Below, in pieces: positions 1 to 6,211 of a stretch of DNA of 7,286 nt; positions within the stretch are counted from its first letter, which is position 1, and each line of letters starts with the position of its first letter. Source of the DNA: Bacillota bacterium (GTDB lineage: Bacteria > Bacillota_I > Bacilli_A > Acholeplasmatales > Acholeplasmataceae). The position numbers and the translations under genes are program-made. The stretch is taken from positions 1 through 7,286 of the forward strand of contig SBGC01000028.1 in assembly GCA_006226985.1 (NCBI GenBank), in the 5' to 3' direction. The notes under the pieces are model-generated. The model was not told the DNA's origin. It worked only from the letters and a program-made list of their open reading frames with translations, and made no database searches.

Positions 1-467
1 CAATTCATTATCTTTTCCCAAAGATTTCAACCCATAAAATTCAACAGGGTTTAAAGAAAACAACATGGGCAGGACGCTTAGAAGAGATTGCACCTAGGAT
101 CTATATTGATGGTGCACATAATACCCATGCCATTGATGCACTCAAATCACTTTCTGAAACAACATTCAAGCACAGAAAAATATTTGTATTATTTAGTGCA
201 CTTGGAGATAAAGATATTCCAGGAATGATTAAGTCGATGAAAGCATTTGCTCACCAGATTTATCTCACATCATTTCCCGATATACGTTATCAAGACTTAT
301 CGATCTATCAAAAAGAAGCAGATGATTTCATCGATCAACCACTTGAGGCAATTAAAAAAATCTATCAAAAAATGGATAGTCAAGACATCTTACTTATCAC
401 AGGATCTCTTCATTTTGCAGGTTACATGAAGTCCATTGAAAAAGACATAAAGGCAGCTATTTTGTAG
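1..467 (+). CDS. folC: Folylpolyglutamate synthase, C-terminal part (partial)
   Basis: This is the last 154 codons of a gene that begins before the window; the reading frame starts at base 3. FolC adds glutamate residues to folates (and in many bacteria to dihydropteroate) in the cytoplasm, using ATP. The visible part corresponds to the Mur-ligase-type C-terminal domain. It contains the family block W-A-G-R-L-E followed by I-D-G-A-H-N (bases 66-122), and then an L-G-D-K-D block (bases 198-215) that matches the L.DKD motif of FolC proteins. The ATP-binding P-loop lies in the missing N-terminal half and cannot be checked. No frameshift is seen. An ATG at 225 could be mistaken for a start, but the family motifs lie upstream of it in the same frame, so it is internal. 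The gene ends directly in a terminator, so it is the last gene of its transcript. The family call is firm; FolC versus a fused or bifunctional variant cannot be judged from the fragment. Confidence 0.9.
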   Translation, partial: IHYLFPKISTHKIQQGLKKTTWAGRLEEIAPRIYIDGAHNTHAIDALKSLSETTFKHRKIFVLFSALGDKDIPGMIKSMKAFAHQIYLTSFPDIRYQDLSIYQKEADDFIDQPLEAIKKIYQKMDSQDILLITGSLHFAGYMKSIEKDIKAAIL

Positions 468-478
468 CTGTCTTTTTC
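449..478 (+). terminator. Rho-independent terminator of folC, overlapping its stop codon
   Basis: The arms AAAGGCAGCTA (449-459) and TAGCTGTCTTT (465-475) pair with one G-U wobble around a five-base loop (TTTTG). The descending arm runs into a T-tract (473-477). The folC stop codon TAG (465-467) is the first triplet of the descending arm, so the hairpin lies partly inside the coding sequence. Confidence 0.85.
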
Positions 479-490
479 ATTCAAAAAACC

Positions 491-513
491 AAATGAAAAC
501 AAAAATGAAAACA
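491..513 (+). repeat. Tandem 11-base direct repeat upstream of the pot operon
   Basis: AAATGAAAACA occurs at 491-501 and again, identically, at 503-513, a period of 12 bases. It is AT-rich and lies about 110-130 bases upstream of the best potA promoter. It may be chance in A-rich DNA or part of an upstream regulatory region; nothing in the sequence decides this. Confidence 0.5.
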
Positions 514-546
514 TTCTGAAAAATCACCTCATTTTTTCAAATGTTT
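509..546. repeat. Imperfect inverted repeat upstream of the pot operon
   Basis: AAACATT (509-515) pairs with AATGTTT (540-546). After a two-by-two mismatch, GAAAAAT (518-524) pairs with ATTTTTT (531-537) with one G-U. The loop is CACCTC. The structure is not followed by a T-tract on the + strand, so it does not look like a terminator for folC, which already has one. It sits just upstream of a possible promoter at 551-579 and could be an operator or a weak hairpin. Confidence 0.45.
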
Positions 547-550
547 GTCC

Positions 551-579
551 TTGAAATTATCGCTTTATAAAGCCATTAT
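551..579 (+). promoter_or_regulatory. Possible distal promoter of the pot operon
   Basis: TTGAAA (551-556) and CATTAT (574-579) are separated by 17 bases, a reasonable sigma-A-type match in the folC-potA spacer. It is weaker than the proximal candidate at 622-649 and may be fortuitous in AT-rich sequence. Confidence 0.35.
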
Positions 580-621
580 TTTGGGGTAAAAAAAATCATG
601 AAATTTTTTATGAAAATATGC

Positions 622-649
622 TTGCATTTTCAAAAAAAAGGTATATAAT
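622..649 (+). promoter_or_regulatory. Likely proximal promoter of the potABCD operon
   Basis: TTGCAT (622-627) and a perfect TATAAT (644-649) are separated by 16 bases. Transcription would start near 656, leaving a leader of roughly 35 bases before the GTG start of potA. That leader is too short for a riboswitch. Confidence 0.65.
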
Positions 650-689
650 TTTTTATTGTAAAAATAAAATAAAATGGAGGGTACCGCCT

Positions 690-1811
690 GTGGACAAAAA
701 AGTGATTATTGAGTTGTCTCATATCACGAAACAATTCGACGATGATATCGTTGTTGATGACTTAAATTTAAAGATTTACGAAAATGAGTTTATCACTCTT
801 TTAGGACCATCTGGATGTGGAAAAACAACCACACTCCGAATGATTGGTGGATTTGAAAAACCAAATGCAGGTGAGATTATCATTAACGGTAAAGTATTTA
901 ATGATCTTCCTCCATATGCAAGACCTATTAATACTGTCTTTCAAAAGTATGCATTATTCCCACATTTAAATGTGTTTGAAAATGTGGCATTTGGCTTAAG
1001 AAATCGCAGTGAAGATTATTTAATTAAGTTTTATCAACTTGAAAACGTCACTGATAAAAAAGCTTTAAAACAAACTATAAATGATAAGATTAACACATCG
1101 GTTGTTGAAGCTTTAAAGCTTGTGAAATTAACAGGATTTGAAAAGAGAAAGATTACACAAATCTCAGGTGGACAAGCACAACGTGTTGCACTTGCGCGTG
1201 CAATCGTGAATAAACCACAAATCTTATTACTTGATGAACCACTTGCAGCACTTGACTTAAAATTACGTCAAAACATGCAATATGAATTAAAAGAAATGCA
1301 ACGTAAATTAGGCATTACCTTTATCTTTGTCACACATGACCAAGAAGAAGCGATGACGATGAGTGATCGTATCGTTGTCATGAAAGATGGTTTAATCCAA
1401 CAAATGGGTACACCAAAACATATTTATAATGAACCTGTTAATCGTTATGTTGCTAATTTTATTGGTGAATCAAATATTCTTCCTGGCACATATGTGAAAA
1501 AAGACTTAGTGAACTTTATGGGTGTTGACTTCAAATGTACGGGTTATGAATTTGCTAACAATGAACCATGCGATGTTGTCATTCGTCCAGAAGATTTTGA
1601 TGTGGTCGACTTAGATCAAGCAAAACTTACAGGAACAGTTAAAGAAGCCATTTTTAAAGGCGTTCATAATGAATTAACTGTGGATGTCAAAGGTATTGAA
1701 CTTTTTGTTAATACGTATGAATCCTATCAAGTTGGCGATGCTATTGGTTTAAAAGTAGACCCTTATGAGATTCATTTAATGAAGGTAGAAAACCATGAAC
1801 AAGGAGTTTAA
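690..1811 (+). CDS. potA: Spermidine/putrescine ABC transporter ATP-binding protein PotA
   Basis: This is the ATPase subunit of a polyamine importer; it acts as a dimer on the cytoplasmic face of PotB/PotC. The product is 373 residues, close to the family length. Walker A is GPSGCGKT (39-46), the Q-loop glutamine is Q85, the signature is SGGQ (159-162), Walker B is ILLLDEP (178-184) and the switch histidine is H216. A TOBE-type regulatory domain follows from about residue 260, with RPED at 299-302. I chose GTG at 690 because GGAGGG (676-681) lies eight bases upstream. The longer in-frame ATG at 618 would place the start upstream of the -10 box and add 24 residues absent from the family. About 22 extra residues lie between the Q-loop and the signature (roughly 104-139) compared with E. 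coli PotA as I remember it. The gene overlaps potB by 17 bases. Among related ATPases, the PotB/C/D neighbours favour polyamines over maltose, iron or other substrates. Confidence 0.93.
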   Translation: MDKKVIIELSHITKQFDDDIVVDDLNLKIYENEFITLLGPSGCGKTTTLRMIGGFEKPNAGEIIINGKVFNDLPPYARPINTVFQKYALFPHLNVFENVAFGLRNRSEDYLIKFYQLENVTDKKALKQTINDKINTSVVEALKLVKLTGFEKRKITQISGGQAQRVALARAIVNKPQILLLDEPLAALDLKLRQNMQYELKEMQRKLGITFIFVTHDQEEAMTMSDRIVVMKDGLIQQMGTPKHIYNEPVNRYVANFIGESNILPGTYVKKDLVNFMGVDFKCTGYEFANNEPCDVVIRPEDFDVVDLDQAKLTGTVKEAIFKGVHNELTVDVKGIELFVNTYESYQVGDAIGLKVDPYEIHLMKVENHEQGV

Positions 1812-2619
1812 GATACTCGCCAAACCGTATTTAGTCTGGCTATTATTACTTGCTATTTTACCGATGCTTGTGATGATTATCTTATCATTTGTTTTTTCTG
1901 AAGGATTATCATTTGATGAAGCGTCTTTCTCATTTCGCGCATTTCAACTGCTTTTAGATAGTTCAACATTGGTTGCATTTAGAAATAGCATGATTTTTGC
2001 ACTACTAACAACAGTGATTTCTTTTGTCTTAGGTTATTTCGTTGCCTATAATGTCTTCAAGTCTAAATTTAAAAATAAGTTCTTAATTTTAACCATCTTT
2101 ATATTACCGATGTGGTCGAACCTATTACTTCGTACAGAAGCATTAGGAAATTTAATGGGTGGAAATAATATTTTAACCGATATCTTTGGATCATTTTTCT
2201 TCCTCGATATTAAAGGTTCATCACTTGCAGTCATTATTGGCTTAGTGTTTACCTATTTGCCTTTTATGATTTTACCGATTTATACAGCCTTAGAAAAAAT
2301 TGACTATTCATTAGAAGAAGCAGCACTTGATTTAGGTTTAACAGAAATGCAAAAGTTCTGGAAAGTGATTTTCCCACTTTCACTTAAGGGCGTTGCTACG
2401 GGATCGATCTTAGTCTTCTTACCATCCATGAGTGGATTTGCTATTCCAGAGATTCTTGGTGAAGGTAATATCTTGCTTATTGGTAATATTATTGAACAAG
2501 CGTTCAGAAATATGGACTATAATTTTGGTTCTCTCTTATCTGTTGTGATCTTAGTCTTTATCTTAGGTGCCCTTCTAATTGTCAGCAAGGTTGATAAGGA
2601 AGGAGAGACATTATTATGA
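1795..2619 (+). CDS. potB: Spermidine/putrescine ABC transporter permease PotB
   Basis: This is one of two integral membrane subunits that form the polyamine channel. The 274-residue product has about six hydrophobic segments (approximately 12-34, 64-88, 97-115, 143-165, 200-220 and 245-264). The cytoplasmic EAA loop that docks onto the ATPase is present: E175-A-A, G181 and P194 fit the EAA---G---------I-LP pattern. The order A-B-C-D and the length fit PotB. The ATG at 1795 lies inside the end of potA, with AAGG (1782-1785) as a weak ribosome binding site nine bases upstream, so translation probably depends on coupling to potA. The stop is a TGA that overlaps the potC ATG as ATGA. If TGA were read as Trp, the protein would gain only six residues, so this codon alone does not settle the genetic code. 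No damage is visible. Confidence 0.92.
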   Translation: MNKEFKILAKPYLVWLLLLAILPMLVMIILSFVFSEGLSFDEASFSFRAFQLLLDSSTLVAFRNSMIFALLTTVISFVLGYFVAYNVFKSKFKNKFLILTIFILPMWSNLLLRTEALGNLMGGNNILTDIFGSFFFLDIKGSSLAVIIGLVFTYLPFMILPIYTALEKIDYSLEEAALDLGLTEMQKFWKVIFPLSLKGVATGSILVFLPSMSGFAIPEILGEGNILLIGNIIEQAFRNMDYNFGSLLSVVILVFILGALLIVSKVDKEGETLL

Positions 2620-3482
2620 CAAACTATCCAGTAGCTACACTTGAAGAATATGGCTATAAAGATTATGGCAAGCTCAAGAAAGTTTATAAAATCGCATCGA
2701 GAGTTCTTGTCGGTATCATTGTCTTTATGCTTTATATCTCGATTATTATGTTAGCTTTACAATCGTTTAATTCAAGTACGAACGTTCAAAGCTTTGGAAC
2801 ATTTACATTAAAATGGTATTTCAATATGTTTGAACTAAGAAGCTTGGCATCAGCAATTAGAAATACACTTGTAACAAGTTTGGTTGCGACCTTACTAGCA
2901 ACCATACTTGGTACATTAATTGCTGTTGGTATTTACTCATTTGAAAAGAAGAGACGTCAACAAATCATGTTATTCAATAATATTCCTTTATTGAATGCTG
3001 ATATTGTAACTGGTATTTCCTTAATGCTTGTCTTCTCATTATTATTACCGATCTTCCCATACATCTTTGGACCTACAACGATGATTTTAGCGCATTTATT
3101 CTTTACACTTCCTTACGTGATTTTAAGTGTTTTACCTAAATTAAAAGAAACAGATCCTAACCTTATGGATGCTGCACTTGATTTAGGTGTTAAACCTTTT
3201 AAAGCACTTCATAAAGTCATTGTTCCTGCGATTACTGCAGGTATCTTCAGTGGAATGCTATTAGCATTTACAATGAGTGTTGATGACTTCGTAATCAGTT
3301 ATTTTACAACAGGTAATGGTTTTGATAATCTATCGATTTGGGTATATGGCTCGATTGGTAGAAGAAACTTAAATCCATCGGTTTATGCATTTAGTACATT
3401 ACTTACACTCGTCACATTAGGTATACTTCTTACTTATCAACAAATTATGCAAAAGGGGAAAAAGAAAAATGAAAAGATATAG
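2616..3482 (+). CDS. potC: Spermidine/putrescine ABC transporter permease PotC
   Basis: This is the second channel-forming permease subunit, partner of PotB. The 288-residue product has a hydrophilic N-terminal stretch of about 25 residues, then hydrophobic segments near 30-50, 83-107, 130-150, 153-174, 205-222 and 258-275. The EAA loop is present in the form D185-A-A, G191, with P204 closing it (Asp instead of the usual Glu). Its D-D-F-V-I-S-Y-F-T-T-G stretch (223-233) is characteristic of PotC-type permeases. The ATG overlaps the potB stop by four bases, and AGGAG (2601-2605) provides a good ribosome binding site 10 bases upstream. The C-terminal tail is rich in lysine and ends 14 bases inside potD. 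The N-terminal extension is somewhat longer than in E. coli PotC, as I recall it; a later start is possible but no other start has a comparable ribosome binding site. Confidence 0.92.
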   Translation: MTNYPVATLEEYGYKDYGKLKKVYKIASRVLVGIIVFMLYISIIMLALQSFNSSTNVQSFGTFTLKWYFNMFELRSLASAIRNTLVTSLVATLLATILGTLIAVGIYSFEKKRRQQIMLFNNIPLLNADIVTGISLMLVFSLLLPIFPYIFGPTTMILAHLFFTLPYVILSVLPKLKETDPNLMDAALDLGVKPFKALHKVIVPAITAGIFSGMLLAFTMSVDDFVISYFTTGNGFDNLSIWVYGSIGRRNLNPSVYAFSTLLTLVTLGILLTYQQIMQKGKKKNEKI

Positions 3483-4611
3483 ACGTATCTTAATCCTCTT
3501 AGTGATTGCTTTCGTTCCAATACTCCTTTCAGGTTGTCAGTCACAACGTGTGCTTCTCATTCTAAACTGGGGAGAATACATGAATGATGATTTAATCGTT
3601 GAGTTTGAAGAATTATACGATGTTGAAGTCAAAGTATCACTTGCAGACTCCAACGAACTCTTTTATTCCAAGTTAAAGAGTGGAACAACGGCATATGACT
3701 TAATCTTACCTTCCGATTACATGGTTGAAAAGATGATGCAAAAAGGACTTATTCAAGAAATCCAATTTGATAAACTAACAAACTATGATCCGATTAATAA
3801 TCCATATTTACAAGGTTTAGAAAAGATTAGAGACGGTATGGTTGATGGTAGTGAAAATTATCATGTACCTTATTTCTGGGGAACCTTTGGTTTAATGTAT
3901 AACAAACGTGTTGAAGGTCTTGAAGAAGCCCTAGAAACACATCAATGGCAAGCTTATTTCGATAAATCACTACAACCTCTAGGAACACGCTCAGGTATGT
4001 ATGACGTTCCTCAATATGCATATGGTACCTCTATGTTATTCTTAGATGAAGATCCAAATGTCGTCACTGATGAAAAACTTGCATTATCTCAAGATATTTT
4101 AATTGATGCTGGCTTTGAAATTTGGGCAGACGATCAACTTAAAAAAGATATTCAAAATGATAATCTTGATTTAGCATTCGTATGGACTGGTGACTTCCTA
4201 GATGTCTTTTATACAGATTTAGCAGATGGTAAGGCATACGATGAGATTCCTTATAACATCTTTATTCCTGATACAACGTTTGCGTTTATGGATGCATTTG
4301 TTATACCTAAAAATGCTAGACATGTTGATTTAGCACATGAATTCATTAATTTCTTCTTAGATCCTAGAGTCGCTTATGATAATGCTTCTGTGATTGGATA
4401 TGCAACACCACTTCAAAATACCTATGACATGATTGTTAATTATGATGGTACAGAAGCAGATGAAGATTTCCAGTGGAAGACTGACTGGGCAAGAGCTTAT
4501 CAAGAATATTATGAAGATACACCTGATTTTACAGGAATTCCGTTTGCAAATTTAGATCAACTCACCATTTCTAAGTTAAACTTAATGGTCAACAACGTTA
4601 AAACAGATTAA
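3469..4611 (+). CDS. potD: Spermidine/putrescine-binding lipoprotein PotD
   Basis: This extracytoplasmic solute-binding protein delivers polyamine to PotB/PotC. The 380-residue product starts with a lipoprotein signal: basic M-K-R-Y-R-R, a hydrophobic core, then lipobox L-S-G-C with C23 as the lipid-anchored cysteine, as expected in an organism without a periplasm. The mature part follows the PotD fold in order: N-W-G-E-Y (33-37), P-S-D-Y (81-84), F-W-G-T (137-140), V-W-T-G (238-241), F-M-D-A (273-276) and I-G-Y-A-T-P (309-314). By eye against E. coli PotD, the pocket residues W34, Y37, S83, Y85, D168, W229, D257 and Y293 are matched by W34, Y37, S82, Y84, D179, W239, D275 and Y311. E171 appears as Q182 and W255 as F273. 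Polyamine binding is therefore likely, but the exact ligand is uncertain. The ribosome binding site is AGGGG (3454-3458). It is the last gene of the operon. Confidence 0.9.
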   Translation: MKRYRRILILLVIAFVPILLSGCQSQRVLLILNWGEYMNDDLIVEFEELYDVEVKVSLADSNELFYSKLKSGTTAYDLILPSDYMVEKMMQKGLIQEIQFDKLTNYDPINNPYLQGLEKIRDGMVDGSENYHVPYFWGTFGLMYNKRVEGLEEALETHQWQAYFDKSLQPLGTRSGMYDVPQYAYGTSMLFLDEDPNVVTDEKLALSQDILIDAGFEIWADDQLKKDIQNDNLDLAFVWTGDFLDVFYTDLADGKAYDEIPYNIFIPDTTFAFMDAFVIPKNARHVDLAHEFINFFLDPRVAYDNASVIGYATPLQNTYDMIVNYDGTEADEDFQWKTDWARAYQEYYEDTPDFTGIPFANLDQLTISKLNLMVNNVKTD

Positions 4612-4617
4612 AAAATG

Positions 4618-4648
4618 ATGCATGGACTTAGGTTCATGCATTTTTTTT
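4618..4648 (+). terminator. Rho-independent terminator of the potABCD operon
   Basis: ATGCATGGAC (4618-4627) pairs with GTTCATGCAT (4632-4641) over ten base pairs, including one G-U, around the loop TTAG. Eight T residues (4641-4648) follow. It begins seven bases after the potD stop. Confidence 0.93.
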
Positions 4649-4678
4649 ATGACAATCTTATCTTTTATCGCTTATAAT
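4649..4678 (+). promoter_or_regulatory. Promoter of the YwaF-like gene
   Basis: ATGACA (4649-4654) and a perfect TATAAT (4673-4678) are 18 bases apart, immediately after the pot terminator. The predicted start near 4685 gives a leader of about 20 bases that contains the ribosome binding site AAGGGA (4689-4694). Confidence 0.7.
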
Positions 4679-4703
4679 TTGATTATAGAAGGGATGTGGT
4701 TGT

Positions 4704-5414
4704 GTGTTTTTGTTTGATTCTCAATATGAAACATTTAAGATGTTTGGTCTATCTCATTTTATAGCTATTTTCTTTTTTATCGGTTTTACCGTCTTTATGA
4801 GTTTAAAACGTGATGTTTTAGGTAAGAATTTTAGGATCTTTATGCACAGGATTGTACCTATTTCAATGATTATATTAGAAATTACATTCTTTATTTGGCG
4901 TGTTGATATGTTTGGCTTTGATACAGAGTTTTTACCTCTTGGTGTATGTGCTATCTCAATGATTGTCACATCGATTGCGTTGCTTATCGATAGTGAGAAA
5001 TTAATTAAATTTATTTTTCCTTGGGCAACAGCTGGTGCACTTATTTCTTTAGTGATTGCGAATCAAACCTATCAGTTTCCACATTTTAGATATGTTCATT
5101 ACTTTTTCAATCACGGTTTCTTTTTAATGGGTAATTTATATTACTTAATTGTGAGAAGAGTAAAAATGAGTTATTTAGATTTTTGGAAGTCAGGGGGACC
5201 TCTGCTCATTTATACAGCCATCATTTATCCCATTAACTTTCTACTCGATGATAACCACTTATTCTTAAGACATGTCCCTGATGAAGCACAAGCATTTTAT
5301 AGTTTTTTAGGTGATTTTTGGGTAGTTGGTTTCATCTTATCGATTGTTTTACTCATCCACATTATTTACTTTATAACGAACTATAGTTATAAATGGATTA
5401 AACCTGTCAATTAA
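4704..5414 (+). CDS. YwaF/TIGR02206-family integral membrane protein
   Basis: The 236-residue product is very hydrophobic, with about six or seven membrane segments (near 15-33, 46-65, 77-95, 102-120, 133-150, 165-181 and 203-226). Two blocks identify the family as I recognise it: L-P-L-G-V-C (77-82), and F-P-H-F-R-Y with H132 and N-H-G (125-138). These match the bacterial YwaF/TIGR02206 membrane proteins, which I believe are related to animal TMEM164. The role of the bacterial members is not established to my knowledge. The conserved C82 and histidines could be functional, which is inference. The start is GTG at 4704 with AAGGGA nine bases upstream; the nearby ATG at 4694 is out of frame. 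The gene has its own promoter and terminator, so it appears monocistronic and is probably unrelated to polyamine uptake. Length is normal for the family. The membrane-protein call is certain, the family call probable. Confidence 0.78.
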   Translation: MFLFDSQYETFKMFGLSHFIAIFFFIGFTVFMSLKRDVLGKNFRIFMHRIVPISMIILEITFFIWRVDMFGFDTEFLPLGVCAISMIVTSIALLIDSEKLIKFIFPWATAGALISLVIANQTYQFPHFRYVHYFFNHGFFLMGNLYYLIVRRVKMSYLDFWKSGGPLLIYTAIIYPINFLLDDNHLFLRHVPDEAQAFYSFLGDFWVVGFILSIVLLIHIIYFITNYSYKWIKPVN

Positions 5415-5427
5415 AAGTAATATTTAA

Positions 5428-5466
5428 CACCTTTTTCTAAGATAGATTAGAAAGAGGTGCTTTTTT
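5428..5466 (+). terminator. Terminator hairpin after the YwaF-like gene, overlapping the radC ribosome binding site
   Basis: CACCTTTTTCTAA (5428-5440) pairs with TTAGAAAGAGGTG (5447-5459) over 13 base pairs with one U-G, around the loop GATAGA. Six T residues (5461-5466) follow after one C. The next base is the A of the radC ATG. The descending arm contains GAGGTG, the Shine-Dalgarno sequence of radC. Confidence 0.85.
5454..5459 (+). promoter_or_regulatory. radC ribosome binding site inside the terminator stem
   Basis: GAGGTG lies seven bases before the radC ATG, an ideal Shine-Dalgarno position. All six bases are paired in the hairpin at 5428-5459, so the site is masked in any read-through transcript that forms the stem. 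Confidence 0.7.
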
Positions 5467-6150
5467 ATGTACATTGTTAAAGACATGCCAAAAGAAGAAA
5501 GACCACGGGAAAGACTTTTATCACAAGGTGTTAAAGCGTTATCCAATGAAGAGTTGCTTGCGATTATTTTGAGAACAGGTAGAAAGGATTTGTCAGTCAT
5601 TGAATTATCAAAAAATGTTTTATATCACTTAGAAACATTAAGTGACTTAAAAAATATGAAAGCAGAAGAACTGATGCTAGTTTCAGGAATTAAAGAAGCG
5701 AAAGCTTGTACACTCATTGCAGCTATTGAACTAGGTAGAAGACTTTCTCAAAAAGTCGTTATACCTAAGAAAAAAATAGAATCAGTTTATGATGTTTACT
5801 ATTTATTTGCTCCTGAAGTCGCACACTTAACTCAGGAACATTTTATGTGCATCTATTTAAATACAAAAAGTGAAATCATCAAATCAGAAACACTATTTAT
5901 TGGAACAGTCAATCAAACATTGATTCACCCAAGAGAAATCTTTCGACAAGCAGTCAAAATATCTGCTTCTGCGATTATTTTTGTTCATAATCACCCAAGT
6001 GGTGATGCGACACCATCCAAAGCAGATATCAAAGCAACCGAACAATTAAGAGATGCATCACTACTCATGGGGATTGATCTTGTTGATCATATCATTATTG
6101 GTCATTTTGAATGCTATAGTTTAAAGGAACAAAAGAAGTATAAAATTTAG
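5467..6150 (+). CDS. radC: RadC family protein (UPF0758, JAB/MPN domain)
   Basis: The 227-residue product has the usual RadC architecture and length. The N-terminal region opens with M-P-K-E-E-R-P-R-E-R-L-L (7-18). A helix-hairpin-helix-like segment follows at about 73-92 (G-I-K-E-A-K-A through E-L-G-R-R). The C-terminal JAB/MPN domain carries the metal-binding pattern H174-x-H176-x7-S184-x2-D187 within HNHPSGD. E124 in Q-E-H-F is a candidate for the upstream JAMM glutamate. In the helix-hairpin-helix the usual second glycine of GIG is lysine. The family was named for DNA repair, but that role is not supported by later work and its substrate is unknown. ATG 5467 is preferred because GAGGTG lies seven bases upstream. 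The ATG at 5485 (M7) lacks a good ribosome binding site. The gene starts at the very end of the preceding terminator; I found no convincing promoter of its own. Confidence 0.95.
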   Translation: MYIVKDMPKEERPRERLLSQGVKALSNEELLAIILRTGRKDLSVIELSKNVLYHLETLSDLKNMKAEELMLVSGIKEAKACTLIAAIELGRRLSQKVVIPKKKIESVYDVYYLFAPEVAHLTQEHFMCIYLNTKSEIIKSETLFIGTVNQTLIHPREIFRQAVKISASAIIFVHNHPSGDATPSKADIKATEQLRDASLLMGIDLVDHIIIGHFECYSLKEQKKYKI

Positions 6151-6181
6151 TAAAATCTTCTTAATCCATCTTTGATGGCTA

Positions 6182-6190
6182 TGATATAAT
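6182..6190 (+). promoter_or_regulatory. Extended -10 promoter of the DUF697 gene
   Basis: TGATATAAT (6182-6190) is a perfect extended -10 element (TG-n-TATAAT). The -35 region is poor (TTAATC at 6161-6166, 18-base spacer), which extended -10 promoters tolerate. Transcription should start near 6197, about 15 bases before the ATG. Confidence 0.65.
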
Positions 6191-6211
6191 GGAGAAAAGG
6201 ATGTGGTTAAC

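Noticed and set aside
247..429. 60-codon + strand frame overlapping folC
   Set aside because: It is out of frame with the well-supported FolC tail and has no ribosome binding site or motif.
598..648. Short ATG frame of 16 codons upstream of potA (possible leader peptide)
   Set aside because: It lies upstream of and across the proximal -10 box and has no Shine-Dalgarno sequence, so it would not be in the main transcript.
656..689. Riboswitch or structured leader ahead of the pot operon
   Set aside because: The predicted leader is only about 35 bases with no stable stem or terminator/antiterminator pair.
2617..2619. TGA at the end of potB as a Trp codon (Mycoplasma code)
   Set aside because: Trp is encoded by TGG in these genes, family-length proteins form without TGA read-through, and ATGA overlap with potC is a normal coupling arrangement; reading TGA as Trp would add only six residues, so this site alone is not decisive.
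3827..4021. 64-codon open frame on the - strand inside potD
   Set aside because: It is antisense to conserved PotD sequence, with no family features.
4754..4969. 71-codon open frame on the - strand inside the YwaF-like gene
   Set aside because: Its lysine- and isoleucine-rich composition mirrors the AT-rich hydrophobic gene on the other strand; there are no domain features.
6166..6178. CCATC-TTT-GATGG hairpin after radC as a terminator
   Set aside because: The stem is only five base pairs with no following T-tract, and it sits in the spacer of the DUF697 promoter. radC may read through into the next gene.
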